Source: RGIG8700 sp045648505 (GTDB lineage Bacteria > Bacillota > Clostridia > RGIG6154). Taken from it: a stretch of 54,596 bases of DNA. The DNA is taken from assembly GCA_045648505.1 (NCBI GenBank), contig JAZROD010000004.1:1-54596 (forward strand), read 5' to 3'. The notes beneath the pieces were generated by a model that was given only the letters and a program-made list of their open reading frames with translations, was not told where the DNA came from and did no database searches. A program made the translations under genes and the position numbers. Shown one piece after another: positions 8,340 to 16,783 of the stretch; position 1 is the first letter of the stretch; each line of letters opens with the position of its first letter.

Positions 8340-9491
8340 TCAGTTATCTGATGTGATTTTTTCAATATAAGGACCTTCTATAGTGCAGGTAACGGTTGTG
8401 GTTATTTTTTCACCGTCCGAAACATAATCATACTTCGTTTCAAGCACCTTATATTCCTCTGTTAAATTACTTATTATATTATTATACAACTTTTTCCGTT
8501 CAATTTCAAATAATTCTTTCTCATTATATAATATTTTTTGCGGAACATTTTCTATTTTCTCAACTTTTACATATTTAACATAGGGAAATACTGTTTTTTC
8601 TGTTGTTTTCACATTATAATATTTAAATGGAACTTTTCTTGTTATACCATATCTTTTTCCTTTATACTCTATATATGTATCTTTAATAACTCTGTTAGTT
8701 AAATTATCTTTATTCTGCTCAAGATACGCTTGCGAACTTTCCGCTACCCAGGTTACTATTTTTATGTCTGCTTCAGGGTTCAGATATCTTATGTTTATAG
8801 CAGAACTGTCAGTTACGCCGCTCACAAGAAGCTGACCTTTTTTAACAGTATCACCTTGCTTTACAACCGAAAAGCCTTTTTTCAGATAATATGAGCTTAT
8901 AACTCCGTCAGTTGTTGCTACAATATTATATTTCAATTCAGGATTGTATATTTCAGGCAATTCAGGTTTTTCAACTATTTCTACAATAACCTTGTTTCCA
9001 TCCACTGTTACCCCTGCCCACGAAATCAATGGATTTTCATAAAGAAGCTCACTTGCTATTTCCCTTCCCTTTATTTTATTGCTTGCAAAAAGTCTTACCC
9101 CTTTTTCTTTTAAGGATATTTTCATACTTTCAGTACTTATGGTTTTGTTTCCTGATATTTCTACAGCGAGTATACAATTACTGAGATATATTATTAAAAC
9201 AACCGATAATAATACACCGCAAACAAAAGCAGTTCTTCTGCGGTATTTATTAGTTTTAACAGACAGCCCTGACTTTTTATATACAGACACCTTACAAGAT
9301 GAGTTTCTTGCAACTGACCTGATTCTGAAAAAATCCTTAATATAAATTTTCATTAAAACTTTTCCATTTTCAGTAGCTTTAATATTTTTAACGCTTATGC
9401 CTTTTTTAGATGCAAGATTTAAAAATCTCTCACAATAATTTCCGCTTACTTCAACCAGAACATAACCTTTTATAAAATCTTTTACACTCAT
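8340..9491 (-). CDS. yqfD: Sporulation protein YqfD
   Basis: Membrane-anchored protein needed for efficient sporulation in Bacillus and controlled there by sigma-E. Seen here: an N-terminal cytoplasmic region with basic residues, one clear membrane segment (AFVCGVLLSVVLIIYLSNCIL, about residues 88-108) and a large extracytoplasmic region. That region contains the typical ENPLISWAGVTVDG and GDTVKKGQLLVSG blocks; the latter resembles a lipoyl-like hairpin. Length 383 is normal. It follows yqfC by 8 bp and precedes phoH by 10 bp. Its presence supports an endospore-forming ancestry. The molecular activity is unknown. Confidence 0.93.
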   Translation of the reverse strand: MSVKDFIKGYVLVEVSGNYCERFLNLASKKGISVKNIKATENGKVLMKIYIKDFFRIRSVARNSSCKVSVYKKSGLSVKTNKYRRRTAFVCGVLLSVVLIIYLSNCILAVEISGNKTISTESMKISLKEKGVRLFASNKIKGREIASELLYENPLISWAGVTVDGNKVIVEIVEKPELPEIYNPELKYNIVATTDGVISSYYLKKGFSVVKQGDTVKKGQLLVSGVTDSSAINIRYLNPEADIKIVTWVAESSQAYLEQNKDNLTNRVIKDTYIEYKGKRYGITRKVPFKYYNVKTTEKTVFPYVKYVKVEKIENVPQKILYNEKELFEIERKKLYNNIISNLTEEYKVLETKYDYVSDGEKITTTVTCTIEGPYIEKITSDN

Positions 9492-9499
9492 TTTTACAC

Positions 9500-9760
9500 C
9501 TATTCTAATAATATACTTGTAATTTCACCTGTTATATCAACACCGTCTTGAGTCAGGCTTTTAATAACAAGATTATATCCGCAAATTTTCAGAATATGGG
9601 TTTGTGTGTTCAATCTGATTATTTTATCTGAAAATTCAACAATACCGATTATATTATCCACAGAAATTTCATTCTTGCCCGTAACTGTCATTTTAGGATA
9701 ATTTAAAATTATTTCTTTAGGCATTTCCATAAGTTCTGCCATTCTCTCTTTAACAGCCAT
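9500..9760 (-). CDS. yqfC: Sporulation protein YqfC
   Basis: Small conserved sporulation protein (86 residues), first gene of the yqfC-yqfD-phoH-ybeY-era-yqzL-recO block. It is recognised by MPKEIILNYPKMTVTGKNEI and the VEFSDKIIRLNT pattern, followed by the closing GYNLVIKSLTQDGVDITG block. In Bacillus it is transcribed by sigma-E. I could not find a convincing sigma-E or sigma-A promoter in the 83 bp shared with the divergent ylbJ. The ATG is preceded by AAAGGGGTGAG. Confidence 0.9.
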   Translation of the reverse strand: MAVKERMAELMEMPKEIILNYPKMTVTGKNEISVDNIIGIVEFSDKIIRLNTQTHILKICGYNLVIKSLTQDGVDITGEITSILLE

Positions 9761-9843
9761 ATTCTCACCCCTTTAATTTAGAATATGAGTCATATTATTT
9801 AAAGTATGCAATAAAATATACTAAAAACAAAAGGAGACAAACT

Positions 9844-10883
9844 ATGAAAATTAAATTACTGAATTTAAAAACATTGCTTAAAAGTCTATCAGTGGTTATT
9901 CTGCTTTTTTTATTAACCGCTTTCCCGCAAATTGCGGTTAAGGGTGCAAAAGGCGGATTAAAAACATTTACTTTGTGTGTACTTCCTTCTATTTTTCCGT
10001 TTATGGTAATAACCAAATACATTGTGCACAGTAAAAAATCCCATATACTATTTAAATATATCGGAAAAGTATTTAACATAACTGCAGAAGGTGCACAGGT
10101 TATGATTCTTGGGTCAATATCAGGTTATCCGACAGGTGCAGTTTTAGTTGGTGACAATGTTAAAAAAAAAGATTAAGCACCTATGAAGCAGAACATCTTC
10201 TGCCATTTTGTAACAACTGCAGTCCGTTATTTGTAATAGGCACGGCAGGTTTGTCTATACTAGGAAATAAAAACATAGGCTACATTTTATATCTTATTCA
10301 TATCTTTTCATCACTTTTATATGCATATTTAACACGGAAAAATGCACCGGTTAATCTGTCAGTTAAAAGTCATATTGTTGAAGATGTTAAAAATCCGTTT
10401 ACAACATCGGTAAGAGAATCAGCAATATCATCAATAATAATCGGTGGATACATTGTTTTCTTTTCAGTGATATGTGAGCTGATAATTGCATTTTCACCAT
10501 TTAAAAATGATGTTTTAACCGCCATATTATGCGGAACAGTTGAAGTTTCAAACGGAATAATAATGCTTTCGCTTACTCCTGTTTTCACACCGTTGAAGCT
10601 TGCACTTTGTTCACTTTTTATAGGTTTTTCTGGCATTTGTATTACTTTGCAGACATTGGATACTATAAACGATATGAATATTTCTGTTAAAAAATATATT
10701 AAAGGGAAAATCATAATTGCCATTATTTCTTTTGTTATTACATATTTTGTATTCAATCTCTATACCCCGCCTTTAAATGTTTTTAATGACTTTTCTGTGG
10801 CAATAAAAAACTATACGGGATATATCTTCTGGGCATCATTTATACCTTCTATGATTATTCTTTTTTTTGCCACAAAAAATTAG
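9844..10883 (+). pseudogene. ylbJ: ylbJ, sporulation membrane protein, interrupted by a -1 frameshift
   Basis: Two frames together encode one YlbJ-like membrane protein (Gate/nucleoside-recognition family, sigma-E sporulation gene in Bacillus). The first part (9844-10176) carries CVLPSIFPFMV and the SGYPTGA motif, then stops soon after a run of nine A (10162-10170). Reading one extra A restores the frame without a break: TYEAEHLLPFCNNCSPLFVIGTAG, a hallmark YlbJ segment, and continues to the stop at 10883. The combined product would be about 346 residues. The rest is well conserved, so the change is recent, a sequencing error, or a site where polymerase or ribosome slippage makes the full protein. 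AAGGAG precedes the ATG; a terminator overlaps the stop. Confidence 0.85.
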
Positions 10884-10906
10884 CACCTATTGGTGCTATT
10901 TTTATT
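10882..10906 (+). terminator. Rho-independent terminator after ylbJ
   Basis: AGCACC (10882-10887) and GGTGCT (10892-10897) with a TATT loop, followed by ATTTTTATT. The stem begins within the ylbJ stop codon. Confidence 0.8.
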
Positions 10907-10933
10907 GACAAAAGGTAGTGAAAGTTTTATAAT
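10905..10933 (+). promoter_or_regulatory. Consensus sigma-A promoter of the zinc uptake operon
   Basis: TTGACA (10905-10910), 17 bp, TATAAT (10928-10933). It directly follows the ylbJ terminator and drives zur-znuA-znuC-znuB. A Fur/Zur-type palindrome covers the expected start of transcription. Confidence 0.85.
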
Positions 10934-10934
10934 A

Positions 10935-10951
10935 TGAGAGTGATTCTCAAT
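10935..10951. promoter_or_regulatory. Fur/Zur-type operator
   Basis: TGAGA-N5-TCTCA (10935-10949) lies within GAGAGTGATTCTCAAT, which matches the Fur-family box GATAATGATTATCATT at 12 of 16 positions. It sits just after the -10 box, where binding would block initiation. Autoregulation by the first gene is the simplest reading. Confidence 0.7.
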
Positions 10952-10964
10952 TTAGAGGTGGAAT

Positions 10965-11375
10965 ATGAATAAATATAATACCAAACAAAAAGAAATACTT
11001 ATAAACTTCTTTAAAGAAAACAAAGATTCACAGTTCTCTGTTAACGAAATAGCAGATAATATATGCAATAAATTCAGTATTGGAAAAAGTACGGTCTACA
11101 GACTCGTAAAAGAACTGACAGAATCAGGAATCATTCGTTGTTTTTACAGCAGAACATCAAATATGTCTCTTTATCAGTACGCAGACAAGCATACAGGTTG
11201 TGAACATCATTTACATCTTAAATGCAATAATTGTCAGAAAATTATACATCTTGAATGTGAACATTCTGAAATGCTGAAAGACCATATCTCTTTAATCCAC
11301 AATTTCAACATCGACACAACTTCATCTGTATTATATGGTTACTGCAACAGTTGTGCAAAAGAAGGAGCGAACTAA
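10965..11375 (+). CDS. zur: Fur-family metalloregulator, probably the zinc regulator Zur
   Basis: Winged-helix repressor that binds DNA when loaded with metal. The recognition helix region is SIGKSTVYRLVKELTESGIIR. The metal-sensing half has HHLHLKCNNC and CNSC, the two CxxC pairs of the structural zinc site, plus flanking histidines. Length 136 is normal. Assignment as Zur rather than Fur or PerR rests on the immediate downstream zinc ABC transporter genes. Its TAA overlaps the znuA ATG (TAATG). A Fur-type box in its promoter suggests autoregulation. GAGGTGG precedes the ATG. Confidence 0.85.
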   Translation: MNKYNTKQKEILINFFKENKDSQFSVNEIADNICNKFSIGKSTVYRLVKELTESGIIRCFYSRTSNMSLYQYADKHTGCEHHLHLKCNNCQKIIHLECEHSEMLKDHISLIHNFNIDTTSSVLYGYCNSCAKEGAN

Positions 11376-12253
11376 TGAAAAAAATACTTTTATTCATAAT
11401 ATCTGTCTCACTTCTTCTTTCAGGATGCTCATCCCTGCCTGAAGCAAGTGATAAACTTACCATTGTAACCACAATGTTTCCTGCATACGATTTTGCCAGA
11501 CAAATTGCAGGTGATAAAGCAGAGGTTGTACTTTTAGTGCCTGCAGGCGGTGAAAGTCATTCATACGAGCCTACACCAAAAGATATGATAGCAATTCAAA
11601 AGTCTGATATCTTTATCTGTAACGGCGGTGAATCTGAGCATTGGGTTGAAGAATTAACAAAAGAAATAACCTTAAATTCTGTAATAGAAATGACTGCATT
11701 TGTCAAAACTCTTCCCTCTGAAGAAGGTTATGATGAACATGTATGGTGCTCGCCATTAAATGCCATTTCAATTTCACAGGCAATATACGAAGAGCTCTGT
11801 CATATTGATTCTGAACACATTGATTATTACACCAATAACAAGGAAATTTTCAAAGAACAGTTAACAACTCTTCACAACACATTCAAAGAAATTGTTAATG
11901 CAGCAGAAAATAAAACAGTTGTTTTTGCAGACAGATTCCCTGTAAGATATTTTACTGAAGAATACGGCTTATCACATTTTTCAGCATACCCCGGTTGCAG
12001 TGCTGAAGCAGAACCAAGTGCATCAGTTGTAGCACAGCTTGCAAATAAAGTTAAAACAGAAAATATCAAAGGTGTATTTTACATTGAGTTTTCCAATAAA
12101 AAAATTGCAGACATAATCTGCGAAGAAACAGGATGTGAAAAATATCTGTTTCATTCCTGTCACACTGTTTCTAAAAACGATATGGAAAATGGAGAAACAT
12201 ACATTTCTATTATGACAAAAAACGCTGAAAATTTAAGAAAGGTTTTAAACTGA
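11375..12253 (+). CDS. znuA: Zinc ABC transporter, substrate-binding lipoprotein
   Basis: Extracytoplasmic metal-binding lipoprotein of the cluster 9 (ZnuA/AdcA) family. The start MKKILLFIISVSLLLSGCSS gives a signal peptide with lipobox LLSGC. Metal-ligand regions are visible: HSYEPTPKDM, DEHVWCSPLN, HFSAYPGC and the closing acidic region. The histidine-rich loop of many ZnuA proteins is reduced to almost nothing (EEGYDEHVW). The ATG at 11375 overlaps the zur stop and has AAGGAG upstream; the frame's longer extension lies inside zur. The stop overlaps the ATPase start (TGATG), so all genes are translated in a chain. Confidence 0.9.
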   Translation: MKKILLFIISVSLLLSGCSSLPEASDKLTIVTTMFPAYDFARQIAGDKAEVVLLVPAGGESHSYEPTPKDMIAIQKSDIFICNGGESEHWVEELTKEITLNSVIEMTAFVKTLPSEEGYDEHVWCSPLNAISISQAIYEELCHIDSEHIDYYTNNKEIFKEQLTTLHNTFKEIVNAAENKTVVFADRFPVRYFTEEYGLSHFSAYPGCSAEAEPSASVVAQLANKVKTENIKGVFYIEFSNKKIADIICEETGCEKYLFHSCHTVSKNDMENGETYISIMTKNAENLRKVLN

Positions 12254-12948
12254 TGTCAATTATAAAATGCGACAATATTACTTTATCATATAATAAAACA
12301 CCAATTGTAAAAGGTCTTACATTCGATGTTAATGATGGTGATTACCTTTGTATATTGGGAGAAAACGGCACAGGAAAAAGTACTCTTGTTAAAGCAATCC
12401 TTGGGCTTCACTCTCCAAATAGCGGTAAAATTATTTTCAACAAAGAATTCAAAAGAAATGAAATAGGCTATTTATCTCAAAGCAATGCAATATCTGATAA
12501 TTTCCCTGCAAGTGTTTTTGAAATAATTTTATCAGGATGCTTAAACAGAAAATTCTTTATGCCTTTTTATACAAAAGAAGATAAAAAATGTGCAATTAAA
12601 AATATGGAGCTTTTAGAAATAAGTCACCTTAAAGACAAAAGCTACAATGAACTTTCAGGAGGTCAGCAACAAAGAGTGCTTCTTGCCCGCGCTCTTTGTG
12701 CCACAAAGAAATTATTGCTTCTTGATGAACCAGTGGCAGGACTTGACCCTTCTGCAACAGAAGATTTATACGAAGCAATTTATAAGCTTAACAAAAACAA
12801 TTCCATTACTGTGATTATGGTTTCACATGACATTGAAGCTTCTTTAAAATATTCAGATAAAATTCTTCATTTATCAAAAGAGTCACATTTCTTTTGCGAT
12901 ACAAATGACTATCTGAAAAATTTAAAAGGAGGTGCAAACAATGATTGA
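12253..12948 (+). CDS. znuC: Zinc ABC transporter, ATP-binding protein
   Basis: Cytoplasmic ATPase of the zinc importer. Walker A GENGTGKST, Q-loop LSQSNAI, signature LSGGQQQR, Walker B LLLLDEP and the switch histidine in MVSHD are all present. At 231 residues it is a standard single-domain ATPase. Its ATG overlaps the znuA stop by one base and its end overlaps the permease start by 8 bp, so the complex is made from one transcript. It could carry manganese instead, but the Zur-like regulator favours zinc. Confidence 0.92.
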   Translation: MSIIKCDNITLSYNKTPIVKGLTFDVNDGDYLCILGENGTGKSTLVKAILGLHSPNSGKIIFNKEFKRNEIGYLSQSNAISDNFPASVFEIILSGCLNRKFFMPFYTKEDKKCAIKNMELLEISHLKDKSYNELSGGQQQRVLLARALCATKKLLLLDEPVAGLDPSATEDLYEAIYKLNKNNSITVIMVSHDIEASLKYSDKILHLSKESHFFCDTNDYLKNLKGGANND

Positions 12949-13756
12949 GTTGTTTACCGAACTTTTCTCTTATGCTTTTATAGTGCGTGCAATAATTGTT
13001 GGTATATTGGTTTCAGTTTGTTCCTCACTTTTAGGCGTTCCTCTTGTTCTTAAAAGATATTCAATGATTGGCGATGGTTTATCCCATGTTGGTTTTGGTG
13101 CTTTGGCAGTTGCATCTGCTCTTAATACCGCGCCGCTTAAAGTTGCAATTCCAATTGTTGTATTTTCTGCTTTCTTGCTTTTAAGAATAAATAATTCAAG
13201 TAAAATCAAAGGTGATTCTGCAATAGCAATAATTTCAACATCTTCTCTTGCAACAGGTGTTATAATATTATCACTTACCAAGGGAATGAACACAGATGTT
13301 TATAATTATATGTTCGGAAGTATTTTATCCATGAGCCAGGAAGATGTTATATTAAGCATTATATTATCTTTGTTTGTGCTGATACTATTCATATTATTTT
13401 ACAATCAGATTTTTTCAGTAACAGTTGATGAAACCTTTGCAAAAGCTACAGGAATAAAAGCAGATCTTTATAATCTGATTTTAGCAACTCTTACTGCGGT
13501 TTCTGTTGTTCTTGGTATGAGAATGATGGGTGCAATGCTTATTTCTGCTCTCATAATTTTTCCTGCAGTTACATCTATGATGGTTGCAAAAACCTATAAG
13601 GGAGTTACCATATTATCAGTTATAATTTCCGTATTTTGTCTTTTATGCGGCATAATTGTTTCATACATATACTCACTCCCGACAGGTGCAAGTATCGTTA
13701 TAATAAACTTTGTAATATATTTAATTTTCAGTATAGCAAAAATGAGAAACAGATAA
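12941..13756 (+). CDS. znuB: Zinc ABC transporter, permease
   Basis: Membrane subunit of the ABC-3 family (ZnuB/MntB). Eight or so hydrophobic segments are seen, with the conserved GDGLSHVGFGALA block near the N terminus, GSILSMSQEDV in the middle and GMRMMGAMLISALIIFPAVT toward the C terminus. I chose the ATG at 12941 because AGGAGG lies 8 nt upstream; the frame also has a GTG at 12932 that would overlap that site. The stop codon sits in the loop of a strong terminator that ends the operon. Confidence 0.92.
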   Translation: MIELFTELFSYAFIVRAIIVGILVSVCSSLLGVPLVLKRYSMIGDGLSHVGFGALAVASALNTAPLKVAIPIVVFSAFLLLRINNSSKIKGDSAIAIISTSSLATGVIILSLTKGMNTDVYNYMFGSILSMSQEDVILSIILSLFVLILFILFYNQIFSVTVDETFAKATGIKADLYNLILATLTAVSVVLGMRMMGAMLISALIIFPAVTSMMVAKTYKGVTILSVIISVFCLLCGIIVSYIYSLPTGASIVIINFVIYLIFSIAKMRNR

Positions 13757-13773
13757 CTGTTTCTCATTTTTTT
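13741..13773 (+). terminator. Rho-independent terminator of the zinc operon
   Basis: AATGAGAAACAG (13741-13752) and CTGTTTCTCATT (13757-13768) form a 12-bp stem around the znuB stop codon, followed by T7. It also faces azlD, which ends at 13772 on the other strand. Confidence 0.9.
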
Positions 13774-14083
13774 ATAAACCTATAAACTGAATCAAAAATG
13801 CTACAAAAGCCGAACAAAGTGCAACTGTCAGTAAGCCTTTCTTAAAATATGCCAGAACAACTGCAACTACGCATCCAAGCGATGCACCTATAACAGAGCC
13901 TGTACTTGTAAACACTGCAGGAATAGTCATGGCAGTTAAAACCGTATACGGTACATAGTAAAGAAATGATTGCATCCATCTGCTTTTGATTTTCTTTCTG
14001 AATACTACCATAGGAACAGAGCGGATAAGATATGTAACCAAAGCCATAACCGCTATTCCCATCCATATATATCCGTTACTCAT
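13772..14083 (-). CDS. azlD: Branched-chain amino acid export protein, small subunit AzlD
   Basis: Small membrane subunit of the AzlCD exporter. About 103 residues with four hydrophobic segments. The family pattern is YLIRSVPMVVFRKKI followed by FLYYVPYTVLTAMTIPAVF. I chose the ATG at 14083, which has AAGGAGG 6 nt upstream; the nearby ATG at 14089 would abut the ribosome binding site. It overlaps the azlC stop by 8 bp, so AzlC and AzlD are translated together and presumably form one membrane complex. Substrates in the family are leucine, isoleucine, valine and analogues. Confidence 0.9.
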   Translation of the reverse strand: MSNGYIWMGIAVMALVTYLIRSVPMVVFRKKIKSRWMQSFLYYVPYTVLTAMTIPAVFTSTGSVIGASLGCVVAVVLAYFKKGLLTVALCSAFVAFLIQFIGL

Positions 14084-14786
14084 ATTCATCCTCCTTAATG
14101 TCAATCGGGAAAACAGTTGCAAACAAAGAGCTGACTATTAAAGTAATAATTATTATAATCCAACCGCTTCCAAGACCTTTAAAAACAGGCAGATAATTAA
14201 ATATAAGACTTAAAACAACAGATAAAACTACCGCAAGCAAAACCTTTTTATCAGCTCTTGCAGGTGGCATTACGATTGCAATAAACATTGCATAAAGTGC
14301 AATTCCCATAGCTTCCGAAACAATCGCAGGCATAAATGATGTTGCAACTGCACCAACAGTTGTTCCCCCTACCCAGCCTATAATCGGAGTAAGTATAAGA
14401 CCTGCCATATAAACAGCTGAAAGCTTTTTATCTCTTTGTACTGAAATGGCAAAAATTTCGTCAGTTATGCCGAAAGCAATTGCCATTCTTTGCAAAAGTG
14501 TAACCTTCTTTTCCATTTTCTGTGAAACAGACAAAGACATAAGAAAGTATCTCATATTTATAATCAAAGATGTAATTGCAAGCTCCATCATAGTGCCGTG
14601 TGCAACTATTATATTGGTTCCTGCAAACTGACCGGCACTTGTTAAATTAAGCAGGGATATTAGAATAACAGACCATATAGGCATTCCTTCAAGAACTGCA
14701 GTTATTCCAAAAGCCATTGATACCGAAAAGTATCCGAAGCAAACAGGAAGCCCGTGCTTTATTCCCTTTATAAAATCATTTTGCAA
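14076..14786 (-). CDS. azlC: Branched-chain amino acid export protein, large subunit AzlC
   Basis: Large membrane subunit of the AzlCD exporter. Family features are GLPVCFGYFSVSMAFG at the N terminus, LNLTSAGQFAG, and INMRYFLMSLSVSQKM. About seven hydrophobic segments. The start is uncertain. An ATG at 14804 (MKEGTYLQNDF) has no ribosome binding site. The TTG at 14786 has AGAAGG 6 nt upstream and gives a start like other AzlC proteins (QNDFIKGIKHGLP), so I chose it. It follows the glycosidase-like gene by under 60 bp without a clear terminator, so read-through is possible. Confidence 0.88.
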   Translation of the reverse strand: MQNDFIKGIKHGLPVCFGYFSVSMAFGITAVLEGMPIWSVILISLLNLTSAGQFAGTNIIVAHGTMMELAITSLIINMRYFLMSLSVSQKMEKKVTLLQRMAIAFGITDEIFAISVQRDKKLSAVYMAGLILTPIIGWVGGTTVGAVATSFMPAIVSEAMGIALYAMFIAIVMPPARADKKVLLAVVLSVVLSLIFNYLPVFKGLGSGWIIIIITLIVSSLFATVFPIDIKEDEYE

Positions 14787-14842
14787 ATAAGTACCTTCTT
14801 TCATATATTAGCTAGCAAGTTATATTATGAATAATAAACATT

Positions 14843-16726
14843 CTATTTTGTAAGTAAAAATGGCATATAACCACAAATTTCAGGAAGCTCAAGCTGAGTA
14901 TATCCATCTTCAACAGTTATAACAATTTCTTTCATATCAGGTAATGATACACACTTCTTGTACTCACCAAGCACTTTAATTTTTCTGCCCTCCGGAAGTG
15001 TGATATGTTCTTCAACAATTCCTCTTCCTCCTCTGAGTTCAGGTGCGGTTGTTTTAACATGAAGAATATCACCGTCTTTGCTGCTCATAAGTGAAGTTCT
15101 TACAAATGACGGAAGATTTACATTTTTCACATTTGGTTCAGGTAAAAGCTTTTCAATTATATCTTTCACAAGGTTTTTAATATGTATTGCACCGTATGAG
15201 AAGTATCCTTCAAATGCATTGAAGCCGATATGTGCTCTGTTTCCTTTTATGGCAACTGCACTATAGCCAATTGAAGATTTTGGCGGATTGTAAAAATATG
15301 CATGTACTCCGTCAAAAACGCGTTTAAAATATGGTTCAACATAATCTGCAACAGAATAATCGCTTTTCATTTTGATACCAACAGAATATCCACCATATAC
15401 CTCATCACCATACTGATAGTAAGAATCTGTGTTGTCATCCTCAAAACCTTCAAAGAAGTCCCATACTTCCCCTTCTCTATATGCTTTTGAGCAAGAAAGG
15501 ACAGCACCTTTGAAATTTTTGAGTTTTTCATAAAGTTTATCTGTTACAATAATTTCATCAGGTAATATCACAAGCTTATATCCGTCTAAATCCATATTTT
15601 CATTTATAACATTATAATTGAGCTTAAGTTCAGAAATCATTCGTGCTGCACCCTTTGCACTTGCAGGCACATTTGATGATGTCATCTGATTTTTGCATAT
15701 ATTTCTTAAAATAGCTACATCGCACAATGGTTTAGCATCATCTATCCATTTTTCAAGTTCTTTAACATAAGCATAAACTTCGCCTATTTCTTTGTAAAGA
15801 CGCTTATTAACACCATCTCTTGGGTGCAAATGGTCACCTATTGAAGGAGCATAACCATATAAAAGTGCATCAAATATATCATTTTCAATAGCGGCTCTTG
15901 TTTTCTTTCCACCAAAGTCGCCCCAGCTGCCAACAAAGCAGCCTGTCATATAAACTCTGTCTTCTTTGTACATTCTCTGATATGGTGCCATTGTGGCTAT
16001 GAAATCATATCCCCATAAGCCAGGATCGGTTGGCAGACATTCAAGTTCAGAATGTGATACATAATCAAAAACATCTTCACCTGCATAACTGTTAAAAAAC
16101 AGTCTTTTATCTTCAGGCACAACTTCCCTTATCTGTGCCATAACTTCTCTGATAACATCAACAGAGTAATCTGAAACCGCATTATCATCGTTTATGTCAA
16201 TTCCCTTTTCTCTCATTTTCTCAATACATCTTGGGCAATAACAACTACGAGGTATAAGACAGTCAATAAAAATTCCGTCAGGCTCCATTTCAAGAACCTC
16301 TTTAATTTCTGAAAGTAAATAATCTCTGTACTCACTGTTAAAACAAGGTGAACGGAAGAAATTCATATCTTCGTTTGGATTTAAGTATGCTTCTCCGCCT
16401 TTTTGTATTTTCATTAAACCAGGATTTTTCACCAACAACTGATGATTTAATCCACCATTTAAATAAAGAGTAACTCCAATACCATGTTTTTTGAGTGCAG
16501 AAACAATTTCTCCGCACATATCACCCTTCATATCTTCATAAGGAGTCCCGATTTTTGTAGGATAATAAGAATATCCTATATTGCATCTTGCAAAAATATT
16601 AACATAATCTGCATTTGCTTCCTTCATCTGAAGTGCAAATTCTTCTGCATTGAAATTTCCGCAAAAATCATCAATTCCCGGCATTGTATGAAAATCAAAA
16701 TGAATTGCTCGTTTTATTTGTCTCAT
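14843..16726 (-). CDS. Glycoside hydrolase-like protein with TIM barrel and trimerisation-like domain (GHL6/GH151 type)
   Basis: A 627-residue cytoplasmic protein; no signal peptide. The N-terminal half looks like a TIM barrel: HFDFHTMPGIDDF at the start, VTLYLNGGLNH, then PDGIFIDCLIPRSCYCPRC with a CxxC pair. The middle (VAILRN ... LDGYKLVILPDEI) resembles the Rossmann-like trimerisation domain of GH42 and GH151 enzymes, and a beta-rich C-terminal domain follows. These fit the uncharacterised GHL6 group and alpha-L-fucosidase-like GH151 proteins. The substrate is unknown. I chose the ATG at 16726 with AGGAG 7-8 nt upstream. A sigma-A promoter with an inverted repeat across its -10 box suggests sugar-responsive repression. 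Confidence 0.75.
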   Translation of the reverse strand: MRQIKRAIHFDFHTMPGIDDFCGNFNAEEFALQMKEANADYVNIFARCNIGYSYYPTKIGTPYEDMKGDMCGEIVSALKKHGIGVTLYLNGGLNHQLLVKNPGLMKIQKGGEAYLNPNEDMNFFRSPCFNSEYRDYLLSEIKEVLEMEPDGIFIDCLIPRSCYCPRCIEKMREKGIDINDDNAVSDYSVDVIREVMAQIREVVPEDKRLFFNSYAGEDVFDYVSHSELECLPTDPGLWGYDFIATMAPYQRMYKEDRVYMTGCFVGSWGDFGGKKTRAAIENDIFDALLYGYAPSIGDHLHPRDGVNKRLYKEIGEVYAYVKELEKWIDDAKPLCDVAILRNICKNQMTSSNVPASAKGAARMISELKLNYNVINENMDLDGYKLVILPDEIIVTDKLYEKLKNFKGAVLSCSKAYREGEVWDFFEGFEDDNTDSYYQYGDEVYGGYSVGIKMKSDYSVADYVEPYFKRVFDGVHAYFYNPPKSSIGYSAVAIKGNRAHIGFNAFEGYFSYGAIHIKNLVKDIIEKLLPEPNVKNVNLPSFVRTSLMSSKDGDILHVKTTAPELRGGRGIVEEHITLPEGRKIKVLGEYKKCVSLPDMKEIVITVEDGYTQLELPEICGYMPFLLTK

Positions 16727-16747
16727 AACATACTCCTGATACATTTT

Positions 16748-16765
16748 TGTGGTTATTATACCACA
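16748..16765. promoter_or_regulatory. Operator-like inverted repeat over the -10 box
   Basis: TGTGGT-N6-ACCACA, a perfect 6-bp inverted repeat with a 6-bp centre. The centre contains the -10 box of the promoter below. The position and symmetry are those of a repressor operator of the LacI or GntR type. No regulator gene lies next to it. Confidence 0.55.
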
Positions 16766-16783
16766 TATTTTGCCATAGTTCAA
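16755..16783 (-). promoter_or_regulatory. Sigma-A promoter of the glycosidase-like gene
   Basis: On the minus strand TTGAAC (16783-16778), 17 bp, TATAAT (16760-16755), about 30 bp before the ATG at 16726. The rest of 16784-16917 holds no gene that I can see. Confidence 0.75.

Noticed and set aside
9761..9843. Sigma-E promoters for yqfC and ylbJ
   Set aside because: CATATT and TATACTA-like words occur, and GCATACTT on the other strand, but the spacing (18 bp, or with no matching -35) does not fit the 13-15 bp of sigma-E promoters. Both genes are sigma-E dependent in Bacillus, so a promoter is expected, but none can be supported here.
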